64,000 nucleotides of DNA, from NCBI GenBank assembly GCA_029844215.1, contig CM056721.1, positions 134,693,254 through 134,757,253 on the forward strand, given 5' to 3'. The translations under genes and the position numbers were made by a program. This stretch comes from Przewalskia tangutica. Taxonomy: Eukaryota > Streptophyta > Magnoliopsida > Solanales > Solanaceae. Every line of letters starts with the position of its first letter. Position 1 is the first letter of the stretch. The notes under the pieces were generated by a model. That model was not told the DNA's origin. It saw only the letters and a program-made list of their open reading frames with translations, and made no database searches. This document shows positions 47,755-59,607 of the stretch, one piece after another.

Positions 47755-50700
47755 TGTTACACCTCATAAGATTAAGACGATAATTAAGAACGTCATTAAG
47801 AAAACAAGAAGCAAGTATTGGAAATAAGTATACTTACATATGTTAATACAAAAATTAGTAAACAAGAGGATGTGATTCCGGGAAAAACTTGGTCACAACG
47901 GGTGTGACGTTGGAAATTTATAATGATAACCGTATATTCCCGTTATGGATTAGTAACGTATTGAATAAGCTACGACAACGAGGATACGAGGTCTTATGAG
48001 ATTTTCAAGATTTAAAAGTAGTGGGATCCAAGCTTTAATTTGTACTTGAGGGATTAAATTAAGTAGACAATTAAGAGAAGGGGGTCAAAGTGTAATTAAG
48101 AAAATTCAGATTTTTGCCCTTACATATTATTAACCTTTCAATTTCTAATTCTTATTTCATTTTCAAACCTTCTCTCTTCTCTTCAAAACCTCTCCAAACC
48201 TCCTCCCAAATCAGATTTTCCTTACCTCCATAACTAAGTGAAGAACTAGAACAACATCCTCTTCCAAGATTAAATCATTCTACAAAATTTGAAGCAAAGA
48301 ATCACCAAAAGCGTGGAAAAATCGACCATCGGACCAAAAAAACTGCACAGATTTTCCAGTTTTGGACGAAATTTTGGAAGAAACATATGTAAGGAATGAT
48401 GTATTAAATTGTGAAATTCATGCATGTCAATTTGGAGTTGAAAAAGTGAAAGATTGGGCAAGAAATCGACGAAGCAGTGGGCTGATTTCGGGACTGTTGG
48501 GCAGATTTTTATTCAACTTTGGAGAAGTATATCTCCTAGTATATTAAGAGTTTTTAGGTGTTTCAAAAGCCAAAAATGAAGTTCGTCGAGTCTAGTTTCC
48601 AACTCAACAAACCTCTCGTCGATATGACATCGGAGTAGAGAGTTATGGATGTTACAAGTTCGACTGACAGAACAGTGAACATTTCGCCACTGCCCGCGAT
48701 TTGAGCCTCAATTTTTGGATTTTTGAGACGAATTTGTGGAAGAAATGTTATAATGATGGAGTAACATTATAGAACACATGAATGTTCAATTGGAGTTGAA
48801 GAAGTGAAGAATTGGGCAAGAAAAATTGATAAAACAATGGGTATTCGGACAAAGGGGCACGGATCGAAATAGGGGCTGTTTGGGCTTAAATTAAGGTAAT
48901 AATTCTTTTCCCTAAGATATAATTGAAGTTGCATGTTGTTGTAATTGAAGTAATGGACTTGTGTAAGTTGTGATTTATTAAAGGAAAATGTTGGAATATA
49001 AAAGAAGAAATTTGATATTAAGAAATTAGAGAAGAATTGGAATTCTTATTGTTGTTGGCCTAAATTCCATGAAAATTATTGAACATGTTATGTTGTAATC
49101 TTAAGGGACTGTTTTGGTAGAATTATGACGATGAAAATATAAGTTATGAACATGCATAAATGTTATGGTAATTACCACTACATGTCTAAAAGGAAGTAAC
49201 ATATAGAAAGGTGATTTTGCATTCTTGGACTCTCGGATTTGCTAGAAGATTAGATTATTTGAGGGAACATGATAAATAGGTGTATTAATCACCTTGATTG
49301 CTACTTTGAATACATTCCATAAGTGTAAAGAGAAAGGATGGATAATTGGGATATATATGTCGAGTAGATGGAACTGTTTTAATATACGCTGGAGTTATGA
49401 CTTGTTGTTGGTCTGATTGGCTTGTTGGTTAATTGTGGAAGTGCATATAAACAGAGGAAATGCTGCCCAAATTTTTATAGAAATATGAAGTCGTCATTCG
49501 ATATAAAGTACGCTAGTAATCCTAAGAATTGACGAACGTGTTATCATTATTATAGGTTGAATTACTAGACGAGACATATCCTAAATAGTGAGTTGGCTAG
49601 TTCGACCAAGAGGTATGTGAGACTATACTTTCCTTCTTTGACATGATGTTGTGAAAATCTTCCTTCTTTCTTCTGGCATGATTTTAATAAAAGTACGGCG
49701 GATGTACGTGATTCCTTCAAAGTTTAGTTTTAATAAAATGATATATGATATGATAAGTGCTTTGACTTTCCAAAAGATGTTTTAAAATGATTCATGAGAT
49801 CGTGCCTTGATTTTCTAAAGGATAGTTTATTTTACTTATTCCATTGAGTCTTATATGATGATTTAAAAAGACATATGATTATTCCATTGAGTCTTATATG
49901 ATGATTTGAAATGCACATGATTATCACATGGAGTCTCAGATGATGATTTGTATTGCATATGGTTTCTCATGATATTCTACTTGTGTAAGTTGTGATTGTA
50001 TGTTATATAGATGGTGTTATGAGGACCGAGTCCCAGAATGGGCCGGGTAGCTATATTTACGGAATATGAGGACCGAGTCCCAGAATGGGTCGGGTAGCTA
50101 TATTTACGGAATATGAGGACCGAGTCCCAAAATGGGTCGGGTAGCTATATGTACAGAATATGAGGACCGAGTCCCAGAATGGGCCGGGTAGTTATATGTA
50201 CAGAATATGAGGACCGAGTCCCAGAATGGGCCGGGTAGTTATATGTACGCAGTATGAGGACCGAGTCCCAGAATGAGCCGGGTAGTTATATGTATAAAGC
50301 ATGAGGATCGAGTCCCAGGATGGGCCGGGTAATTATATGTACGGAGATGATCTTGATTATGATAATTGTTAGACATGCATGACTTTCTTTTCATATGGTA
50401 CAGTTGCATTGGTATCTCTGATTTTTTATATATGTCTCATGTTATCTTCTGGCCAGTTACAATCCTCCTTACAGTAATTCATGTTTTACATACTCGACAT
50501 TATTTCGTCGGCCCCGCTTTCCGGGGGCTGCGTTCATGCCCGCAGGTACAGGTGATCGGTTAGGTGACCCTCCAGTTTAGGACATCTACCAGCTGCTAAA
50601 GAACTCCCTTGTTCCGGAGCCAGTCACTTTGGTACATACTCTTATATTTCAGACTTATGTATATCTTAGGCACGGCGGGGTCCTGTCCCGTCATATGTCA

Positions 50701-51034
50701 TTTTTGTACTCCTAGAGGTCTGTAGACATTCGTGGGTTGATTTATGAGGAGTGTAGACGTGTTTGTTTGGCCATGCTTTCGTATTTCTGTTTGGGATGTT
50801 CCCTTATGTTGGTGGCAGGCTTGTCGGCTTGCTTATTATATTGTGTTGGTTAGTTGTGACTCCTCTGGAGCCAGGTACCCCCTTATCTAAAGACAGTCTG
50901 ACCGGCTCGTCTATTCGGGTATATGTTGTAGATGCGTTATGCTGCCGAAATTTTATTTGGTATCAAATGGATTATGTATGACAGTCGAATGGCGTCCAAT
51001 TAGGCGCTAGTCGCGCCCGCTGGTCGTCGTGACA
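47755..51034 (+). repeat. 5' LTR of the Tekay-like element (3280 bp)
   Basis: Direct partner of 53902-57106, collinear throughout. It contains a 47-bp tandem array (50021-50345). Small frames such as 48362-48547 occur in both LTRs but have no protein support. Differences between the copies are most frequent in the last kilobase. Confidence 0.95.
50021..50345 (+). repeat. Seven 47-bp tandem units in the left LTR
   Basis: Units start GAGGACCGAGTCCCAGAATG at 50021, 50068, 50115, 50162, 50209, 50256 and 50303, an exact 47-bp period. The core GGACCGAGTCCC is nearly self-complementary (GGAC..GTCC). The matching array in the right LTR starts near 56157 and has about six units. Confidence 0.95.
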
Positions 51035-51038
51035 AAAG

Positions 51039-51050
51039 TGGTATCAAAGC
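51039..51050 (+). other. Primer-binding site of the Tekay-like element
   Basis: TGGTATCAAAGC lies four bases after the left LTR. It matches the complement of the initiator tRNA-Met 3' end (TGGTATCAGAGC) with one change, and sets the element's orientation as plus. Confidence 0.9.
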
Positions 51051-51239
51051 AGTTAGTCCTCGGAATGTCTACATACCGTGTCTAGTAGAGTCTTGTGTAT
51101 GGGTATGTTGTGCACCATACTTATACGGAGGAGGCTGCCGGACATTTAGGATTGTTTCTATTCTTCCATCTCTTAGATCGTGCTATAGAGTTGTGTTATT
51201 AGGATGATCCGTTTTACGATGGTTTACTATATTCTGACT

Positions 51240-52407
51240 ATGCCTCAGGAAGGCGCGGTGGCGAAGGGCAAATCTACAAGACGGACACTAGTCAGTGCAC
51301 GGAGAGCTACGAGTCTCGCAGACGAGGTCTACTCACGAGAGTGTGCCGACGACGAAGTTACGCCTCGTCACGATTCTAGAGGCTCCTGCCGGGGCAACAT
51401 CACCGTATCCAAAACTCGCACAGAGCCTTGATTCCCGGCCAGGAAGCACAGGATGGAGATTTGAGAGAGACGATCAGCTATTAGCAAGAGATAGTAGCGA
51501 AGCGCACTTACAGCAGTGAGCGATTAACCCTGGCGAGCAGTTTGAGGTTAGAGACTTTCGAGTTGCGATCACGGAGTTTTATGGGTCAAGGCCCGAGGAG
51601 GATCCTTATGAGTTCATCCGCCAGATATAGAGGACGTTGAGAGTGATCAGGGCCTCAGAGACTGAGTCAGTTATATTGGCCTCATACCGGGTGCGCGATA
51701 TAGCAGTCAACTGGTTTGAGTCATGAGAGTTGTCCAAGGGAGATGGTGTTCCTCCTGCAGTATGGGATGAGTTTTCAGAGGCATTTCTTGGCCACTTTCT
51801 GCCTCCAGAGATGAGGCGGGCCAGGGTCGACAGGTTTTTACACTTGAGACAGAACGGTAGGAGCGTTAGAGAGTACAGCCTTGAGTTTGATTCATTGGCC
51901 AGATATGCACCCACTATTGTAGCGGATATGGCAGACAGGGTGCATCGCTATGTGATGGGGTTGGATCACTACTTGATCGATGGGTGTATGGCAGTGGCTC
52001 TCCAGCCGGGAATGGATATTGCTCGGATCCAGGCATATGCGCAGGAAGTTGAGGACCGACACAGAGGGCGGCAGCCAGACAGAGATCATGACAGGGACCA
52101 ACATAAGAGGGCTAGGTCGGCAGGTTATTCTGGTGAGTCTCGAGGTAGGCAGCCTCAGCAGCAGGCGCATCCCAGCCAGCACATAGTACTCCCCTACAGT
52201 TCACAGGTGGGAGATTTGACCGTCCATGGTATTCAGGAGCCGGTCAGAGCTCCAGGGCTTCAGGTTCTCAGAGGAACATGGGTTCTACTCAGTCGGGGCC
52301 ACCTTTGCCGCAGTGTTCTCAGTGTGGTAGGCCCCATTCTGGGATATGTCGTTCTGGTACAAGTGCTTATTTTTCTTGCGGCTGTCAAGGCCATATGATG
52401 AGAGAAG
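51240..52407 (+). pseudogene. Gag of the Tekay-like element, with stops and shifts
   Basis: The start MPQEGAVAKG at 51240 follows the usual short leader. The gag core is best seen in 51730-52200: PPAVWDEFSEAFLGHFLPPE, RRARVDRFLHLRQ, SVREYSLEFDSLARYAPTIV, DRVHRYVMGLDHYLI and IARIQAYAQEVEDRH. In-frame stops interrupt it at FIRQI*RTLRV and FES*ELSKG, and a shift near 52213 moves the tail into another frame, where CSQCGRPHSGIC and a defective zinc knuckle FSCGCQGHMMRE appear (the expected first Cys pair and last Cys are disturbed). The sequence then stops matching gag at about 52407. Confidence 0.9.
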
Positions 52408-53530
52408 TTAGTTTGATATCAATTTTCAGGCGAGCCAATTATAGAGTGGAAGGGGAATACAACAGCGCCGAGGGGTAAGTTTATTTCATACCTCAGGCAA
52501 GAAAAAGGAAAGAGGATTACAATAATTTGATAAAGAAGGTGAAGAATAAATTATAAGCCTGGAAATGAAGATTACTATCACTTGAAGAAAAAACTACTTT
52601 GATAACCAGTGTCTAATCCATCCATTATTAACTATAAAGTCTCCAAAATATTTCATAAATAGGTTACCTAAAGTCTTTGCAAGATTTTATCGAAATTAGA
52701 TATGAAGGCAGAATGAGACATTGGTCCTCATGGTTGAATATGTGCTTACCTAGAGATAAAGGAAGCATAGGACTTAGATCATTGTTTGATGTGTCTGAAG
52801 TCTTATGTGCTAAACTTTAGTAAAATTTCAAACATCTAACAGATTGTGAGATAATTTTATGTGGACCAAATATTGCAAAAGACATTATCCTCGAAATGTA
52901 CAATGGAAATGATGCTCTTGTGTATAGAAAATGATGTTGGGAGCTAGAGATGACATAGAGCAGGGATGTGGTAGAAGCCAAAGAGTGGAACTGCTAATTT
53001 CTGGTTTGAAGAAAAAAACTAGGAGCTTTGTATTATATTGTTCCTGCAAAAATACATGATGGATGAGAGTATTCAAGATGTGAAGGAACTTATGATAGAT
53101 GGAAGATGGGATTTGTAGAAATTGCAATAGCTATTTTCTAGTGATATAGTGAATCATCACACACAAGAATTGGAGTTGCATAAATTGGCAGAAGAATGTG
53201 AAATGTCATGGTAGATAATGACAGCTTCAGGTAAATTTACGGTAGGCAGTGCATGAGAGTTTAAAATACAAGTGGGGATGTCCTAAGAAGAGTTGGAAAA
53301 GAGACTGGATCATTTGCTTGTTTTTGGAGATACGGTAACGCTGATGTAGGTATTACAACTCAGTTTCTGTAGGTGACACAAGTATTGCGAGTGTGGTGAA
53401 TGCTTATTGCCCCTCCAAGTTCAAAGTAGTATATGGAAGGGGAAATATTATGTGGCATGAAGACAAATGATCATGCACATGGTGATATATGAGATCAATA
53501 TGGTTGTCTGTAAGATGCGCAAACTCATAT
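52408..53530 (+). mobile_element. L1-type LINE fragment (RT end, zf-RVT domain) inside the gypsy element
   Basis: In shifting plus frames the sequence reads HWSSWLNMCLPRDKGSIGLR, SLFDVSEVLCAKL and later TASGKFTVGSAWEF, with LGALYYIVPAKIHDG and LMIDGRWD between. These are the conserved C-terminal part of plant L1-type LINE reverse transcriptase and the zinc-binding (zf-RVT) region with its GKFTV..AWE signature. Stops are frequent, so it is old or badly sequenced. It replaces most of the gypsy pol and has the same orientation as the element. The limits are approximate: similarity begins clearly near 52480. Frame 52885-53127 on the minus strand is a shadow. Confidence 0.75.
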
Positions 53531-53534
53531 TTTT

Positions 53535-53887
53535 ATGGCAATAAAATATTCTAAAGTACCTTCCTCAGATAATGCAGACGTTGAAGGTTACATGCTAAGA
53601 CTAGTAAGTAAGATAGTTAAATGGGAAGTGATTAATACGGACCTCATTACAGGCTTACCTCGTACGCAGAAGGAGGATCCTCAATTGTTCCCTGTGCCTC
53701 CAGGTAATTTAATTAACTCCTTATTTGATTATAAGTAATTGATGAATTACATGTGTGTTATATTGTGGCCCTGTGAGGTATCTGTTGGTTTGCTGAATAT
53801 AGGTGGATAGGCATAGTTATAGAAGAGGCTCTGCCAAATTTTTTATAGCATGAGACCTATTATGAACATTCGAGGACGAATGTTTCT
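53535..53887 (+). pseudogene. Remnant of gypsy integrase start and 3' end of the Tekay-like interior
   Basis: KWEVINTDLITGLPRTQK at about 53610-53665 matches the integrase core start W..I.MDF.TGLPRT of chromoviruses, with the first catalytic Asp retained. The rest of the core is missing. The region ends with CATTCGAGGACGAATGTTTC, a palindromic word commonly found just before the 3' LTR of Tekay/Del elements. Confidence 0.7.
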
Positions 53888-53901
53888 AAAGGAGGGAAGG
53901 A
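53888..53901 (+). other. Polypurine tract of the Tekay-like element
   Basis: AAAGGAGGGAAGGA directly precedes the right LTR (TGTTACACC). The second gypsy element has the related CTAAGGAGGGGAGAA at the same place. Confidence 0.88.
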
Positions 53902-56900
53902 TGTTACACCTCGTAAGATTAAGACGATAATTAAGAACGTCATTAAGAAAACAAGAAGCAAGTATTGGAAATAAGTATACTTACATATGTTAATACAAAA
54001 ATTAGTAAACAAGAGGATGTGATTCCGGGAAAAACTTGGTCACAACGGGTGTGACGTTGGAAATTTATAATGATAACCGTATATTCCCGTTATGGATTAG
54101 TAACGTATTGAATAAGCTACGACAACGAGGATACGAGGTCTTATGAGATTTTCAAGATTTAAAAGTAGTGGGATCCAGGCTTTAATTTGTACTTGAGGGA
54201 TTAAATTAAGTAGACAATTAAGAGAATGGGGTCAAAGTGTAATTAAAAAAATTCAAATTTTTGCCCTTACATATTATTAACCTTTCAATTTCTAATTCTT
54301 ATTTCATTTTCAAACCTTCTCTCTTCTCTTCAAAACCTCTCCAAACCTCCTCCCAAATCAGATTTTTCCTTACCTCCATAACTAAGTGAAGAACTAGAAC
54401 AACATCCTCTTCCAAGATTAAATCATTCTACAAAATTTGAAGCAAAGAATCATTAAGCGTGGAAAACGCGAACTGGACCAAAAAAGCTGCATGATTTTCC
54501 AGTTTTGGATGAAATTTTGGAAGAAAAATATGTATGGAATGATGGATTAAATTGTGGAATTCATGCATGTCAATTTGGAGTTGAAAAAGTGAAAGATTGG
54601 GCAAGAAATCGACGAAGCAGTGGGCCGATTTCGGGACTATTGGGCAGATTTTTATTCAACTTTGGAGAAGTATATCTCCTAGTATATTAAGAGTTTTTAG
54701 GTGTTTCAAAAGCCTAAAATGAAGTTCGTCGAATCTAGTTTCCAACGCAACAAACCTCTCGTCGATATGACATCGGAGTAGAGAGTTATGGACGTTAAAG
54801 TTCTGACAGAGCGATGGACATTCGCCATTGCGCGATTTGAGCCTCAATTTTCGGATTTTTGAGACGAATTTGTGGAAGAAATGTTAGAATGATGGAGTAA
54901 CATCATAGAACACGTGCATGTTCAATTGGAGTTGAAGAAGTGAAGAATTGGGCAAGAAAAATTGATAAAACAATGGGTATTCGGACAAAGGGGCACGGAT
55001 CGAAATAGGGGTTGTTTGGGCTTAAATTAAGGTAATAATTCTTTTCCCTAAGATATAATTGAAGTTGTATGTTGTTGTAATTGAAGTAATGGACTTGTGT
55101 AAGTTGTGATTTATTAAAGGAAAATGTTGGAATATAAAAGAAGAAATTTGATATTAAGAAATTAAGAGAAGAATTGGAATTCTTATTGTTGTTGGCCTAA
55201 ATTCCATGGAAATTATTGAACATGTTATGTTGTAATCTTAAGGGACTGTTTTGGTAGAATTATGACGATGAAAATATAAGTTATGAACATGCATAAATGT
55301 TATTGTAATTACCACTACATGTCTAAAAGGAAGTAACATATAGAAAGGTGATTTTGCATTCTTGGACTCTCGGATTTGCTAGAAGATTGGATTATTTGAG
55401 GGAACATGATAAATAGGTGTATTAATCACCTTGATTGCTACTTTGAATACATTCCATAAGTGTAAAGAGAAAGGATGGATAATTGGGGTATATATGTCGA
55501 GTAGATGGAACTGTTTTAATATACGCTGGAGTTATGACTTGTTGTTGGTCTGATTGGCTTGTTGGTTAATTGTGGAAGTGCATATAAACAGAGGAAATGC
55601 TGCCCAAATTTTTATAGAAATATGAAGTCGTCATTCGATATAAAGTACGCTAGTAATCCTAAGAATTGTGAGCGTGTTACCATTATTATAGGTTGAATTA
55701 CTAGACGAGACATATCCTAAATAGTGAGTTGGCTAGTTCGACCAAGAGGTATGTGAGACTATCCTTTCCTTCTTTGACATGATGTTGTGAAAATCTTCCT
55801 TCTTTCTTCTGGCATGATTTTAATGAAAGTACGGCGGACGTACGTGATTCCTTCAAAGTTTAGTTTTAATAAAATGATATATGATATGATAAGTGCTTTG
55901 ACTTTCCAAAAGATGTTTTAAAATGATTCATGAGATCGTGCCTTGATTTTCTAAAAGATAGTTTATTTTATTTATTCCATTGAGTCTTATATGATGATTT
56001 AAAAAGGCATAGATTATTCCATTGAGTCTTATATGATGATTTGAAATGCACATGATTATCACATGGAGTCTCAGATGATGATTTGTATTGCATATGGTTT
56101 CTCATGATATTCTACTTGTGTAAGTTGTGATTGTATGTTATATAGATGGTGTTATGAAGACCGAGTCCCAGAATGGGCCGGGTAGCTATATTTACGGAAT
56201 ATGAGGACTGAGTCCCAAAATGGGCCGAGTAGCTATATGTACAGAATATGAGGGCCGAGTCCCAGAATGGGCCGGGTAGTTATATGTACAGAATATGAGG
56301 ACCGAGTCCCAGAATGGGCCGGGTAGTTATATGTCTGTGATATGAGACCGAGTCCCGAGAATGGGGGTAGTTATATGTATAAAGCATGAGGACCAGGAGT
56401 CCCGATGGCGGGTAGTTATATGCGGAGATGATCTTGATTATGATGATTGTTAGACATGCGTGCCTTTCTTTTCATATAGTACGATTCATTGGTATCTCGA
56501 TTTTTCATATATGTCTCATGTTATCTTACGGCGATTCAATCCTCCTTCTGATAATTCATGTTTTACATACTCGACATTATTTAAATCGACCCCTTTCTTG
56601 GGGCTGCGTTCATGCCCGCAGTCTGGTGATCGGTTAGGTGACCCTCCAGTTTAGGACATCTACCAGCTGCTAAAGAGCTCCGTTATTCCGGAGCCAGTCA
56701 CTTTGGTACATACTCTTATATTTCAGACTTATGTATATCTTGGGCACGACGGGTCTTGTCGTCATATGTCATTTTTGTACTCCTGAAGGTCTGTAGACAT
56801 TCGTGGGTTGATTTATGAGAGTGTAGGCGTGTTTGTTTGGCCATGCTTTATTATTTCTGTTTGGGATGTTCCCTTATGTTGGTGGCGGCGCTTGTCGGCT

Positions 56901-57106
56901 TGCTTATTATATTGTGTTGGTTAGTTGTGACTCCTCCGGAAGCGGTACTTATGTAAAGCGGCTGACCGGCTCGTCTATTCGGCTATATGTTGTAGATGCA
57001 GCGTTATGCTGTCGAAATTTTATTTGGTATCAAATGGATTATGTATGACAGTCGATAATGGCGTCGATTAGAGCGCTAGTCGCGACCGTCGGGTCGGGTC
57101 GTGACA
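53902..57106 (+). repeat. 3' LTR of the Tekay-like element (3205 bp)
   Basis: Partner of 47755-51034, about 75 bp shorter because of a smaller 47-bp array (from about 56157) and many short gaps after 56300, mostly at CAG/CTG words. Confidence 0.95.
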
Positions 57107-57239
57107 TCAGTCACCCCAGAACCTTGCAGGTAGGTATCCCTGAAACTTGATTGCCCTTGCAATCTCTAGAATATGTCTATGTCTTATTTCCACTACCCCA
57201 TTTTGTTGTGGGGTATATGGACAAGAGGCCTGATGAATG
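57107..57239 (-). pseudogene. Copia integrase segment between two nested insertions
   Basis: The minus strand reads PYTPQQNGVVEIRHRHILEI followed by GYLPARFWG, the conserved integrase segment containing the catalytic Glu (QQNGVVE). It joins in sense to the tryptophan-glycine-aspartate that continues at 47754. Only 133 bp survive here, bounded on the right by the LTR starting at 57240. Confidence 0.92.
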
Positions 57240-57943
57240 TGTCACGACGAACGGGCCGTGGTAGTGCCTACCGCACCCTAGTGATACAACATCAGAGAAA
57301 AACCAGCGGAAATAAAAACTTAAACATTTAAATAGACATGGATCAAGATAAAGAAAATAGGCCAACCAAAACGGTTGCCTTTCGACATATATATATATAG
57401 ACATTTGAGCGATAATCCTTACAACCCTGCCCACAACAGTGCTACAGACCTCTAAGATTTTTACAACAACTATGACGGGACAGGGCCCCGCCATACCCCT
57501 GAATGTACAAGAACCTACAGACTCAGGGTAACATACCAAAGATAAGCCTCCGAAGGAACGGAGCTTCCCAATATGCTGAAAGGTGATCCTATAAGCGGGG
57601 ATCGGCGGTAGATGTAACTCTACTGCGGATAGAACGCAGCCCCGAAGGAGGTCATCTGACGGTACCAAGTATGTGAATCAGAAAATCGTAAATGAAATCA
57701 TAGCGATCATGTAAAGCGGGAGACATGTATGATAACCAAACTCTGACACCACATATAAATAATCATATCAAGTCGGGGACTCACGCCTCCAAATCATCAC
57801 TCGTGCGTGGAATTCCTTCTTCGCCGATCTATGATATAACAACACGAGGGTATATATGAACACGAGTCCCAATTGTGTCAACAAACCGCACGGGCAAGTA
57901 TAACTACGATCCGACCGTACAATAATCTTTGTAACCGTATCAT

Positions 57944-58440
57944 GAAGGCGACACGCGTGGCAGTGCACTAGCCTCCACCAGATCCACTGCGTCACGTGGC
58001 GACGGGGAAAGTGAATCGGCAGCACCCGATCACAACCGTAAGTCACGAAGCTCCATCTAAACACCGACTCGAAGGCGACACGTGGCAAGTTCAATAGCCT
58101 CCACCAGATCCACCTGCGTCACGTGGCGCGACGGCGTGAATCGGCGAGCACCCGATCACAACCGTAAGTCACGGCTCCATCTAAACACCGACTCGCGAAG
58201 GCGACACGGCAAGTACACCAGCCTCCACCAGATCCACTGCCACGTAGCTGACGGGGGCAAGTGAATCGGCCAGGCACCCGATCACAACCGTAAGTCACGA
58301 TACTTCGCTGCGAAGCTGACACGTGGCAAGTGCAATAACCGCTACCAGATCCACCTGCGTCACGTAGCTGACGGGGGCAAGTAAACAGGCTACGCACCCG
58401 ATCACAACCGTAAGTCACGATACTTCGCCATAACCATAAC
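57944..58440 (-). repeat. Four ~125-bp tandem units in the LTR
   Basis: Units begin near 57944, 58071, 58197 and 58312, each with GACACGTGGCAAGTG, CCTCCACCAGATCCAC, ACGTGGC..GACGG and CACCCGATCACAACCGTAAG. At least two units recur in the right LTR at 63784 and 63910. Copies differ mainly by short gaps. The minus frame repeating VTYGCDRV is a by-product. Confidence 0.92.
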
Positions 58441-58627
58441 GGTCACATGTCCACAGAATCCATCAGCAGTGTGGACATGCCCATGTAACAATGCTAATAG
58501 AAGCATACCCGTGGAATCTCCGTCGGCTGATGCGTCCAAGTAAGTTCTCAACAAGTCAACCGGCCCTCCATCGAGAGACGCGGTAGAATAGAAACACAAT
58601 TCTTGCACAACAAAGACTATCTCAATA

Positions 58628-58750
58628 AGCATAGGCACGTTACACAACAACAAGCATAAGCAAGTTACACAACAACAAGCATAGGCAAGTTACACAACAA
58701 TAAGCATAGGCAAGTTATACAACAATGAGCATAGGCAAGTTATACACAAC
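58628..58750 (+). repeat. Five 25-bp tandem units in the LTR
   Basis: AGCATAGGCAAGTTACACAA recurs at 58628, 58653, 58678, 58703 and 58728, an exact 25-bp period, with few substitutions. Confidence 0.93.
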
Positions 58751-59568
58751 TCAAAGTACTTTCATTTTATGTCAAAGTCCGGGTTTTAACCCTAAAGTAC
58801 TACGTACGTTAAATTCCTTTTGAAGAGATCCATTCCTTTTATAAAAGTCACCCGATACCCGTAGTATAAAAATAGAGTGACTCACATTTTTAGGTAAACC
58901 AAAACACTTCCCTTTTCAACCACATTCTTTTCCCTAAGGTTCCAGTTTGCCTAATTTCAATTACTCAAGTCTCTTTATTTTAGAAAAGTTTCATAGTTCA
59001 ATGTCTTAATCTCTTTTAAAACAATTGAGTAACACATGCCTTATATGAGTGTAGGTTATTCTTATTCATAATCAATCTTATTAAGCAGCCATGATCTAGG
59101 AAATGTAATATCATTTTGTCTCATCTTAGCTTTCATGCGGATGGAGGTTTCTTGGTTTTAATATAATACTTCATTAGTCATTACATTTCCTTTATTAACG
59201 CTGGTGGTTTGTCGATACTCATTCGATTTCGAAATCAAGAAACATTATTCCTTTTAAAAACCAAGTACTCATTACTCACGAATGAGGTTTCACACAAATT
59301 TCATATAAATTCATTTAAGTCAAGTCTCTTATCTTTTAAGATTAAGTCTCTTAACTTCTAGAAATCGAGAAACCATTCTCTTTATCTCTCTTAAGACGTT
59401 ATACCTAACTCCCATAAAGCTAGTATAACTCTTATGTTTTCAAAACCAAGTATTACTCTTCTTTCAAAAAGGTTTCTTAATTCTTTGAAATACTTTCAAG
59501 GTTCTTATTATTCAGCTTAAGTCAAAAGACATTGCTGCATAACCACGTTCGATTTAGCACACGTCGTC

Positions 59569-59572
<4 letters not shown>

Positions 59573-59603
<31 letters not shown>
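59573..59603. repeat. (TA)n microsatellite with a flanking duplication
   Basis: About 15 TA dinucleotides. The words TTATTCAG..CTTAAGTCAAAAGACATTG occur on both sides (about 59509 and 59603), so the microsatellite lies inside a short local duplication. Confidence 0.93.

Positions 59604-59607
<4 letters not shown>

Larger units (their letters stand above)
47755..57106 (+). mobile_element. Tekay/Del-like Ty3/gypsy element lacking most of pol, 9.35 kb
   Basis: LTRs at 47755-51034 and 53902-57106 start TGTTACACCTC and end GTCGTGACA. GCAGT (47750-47754) and TCAGT (57107-57111) form a 5-bp target duplication with one mismatch, inside the copia integrase. A tRNA-iMet primer site follows the left LTR and a purine tract precedes the right one. 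The 2.87-kb interior has gag, then a LINE-derived piece where protease, RT and RNase H should be, and a remnant of integrase start. It could only move with enzymes from a related element. Confidence 0.93.
45406..57239 (-). mobile_element. Ty1/copia retrotransposon, split by nested insertions
   Basis: Copia coding sequence occupies 45406-47754 and resumes at 57107-57239 after a 9.35-kb gypsy insertion. The order integrase, RT, RNase H (integrase before RT) is that of Ty1/copia. The remaining upstream part (integrase core, protease, gag, 5' LTR) must lie beyond the second insertion at 57240 and outside the window. Short host-like spacing or loss of gag cannot be distinguished here. Confidence 0.9.

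Noticed and set aside
48362..48547. Small ORF present in both Tekay-like LTRs (also 54505-54690)
   Set aside because: It recurs only because the LTR is duplicated. The two versions differ at several residues and have no recognisable domain.
57177..57668. 163-codon minus ORF
   Set aside because: It crosses the junction between copia integrase and the gypsy LTR, and the integrase peptide is in another frame.
58119..58418. Minus ORF with repeated VTYGCDRV
   Set aside because: By-product of the ~125-bp LTR tandem units.
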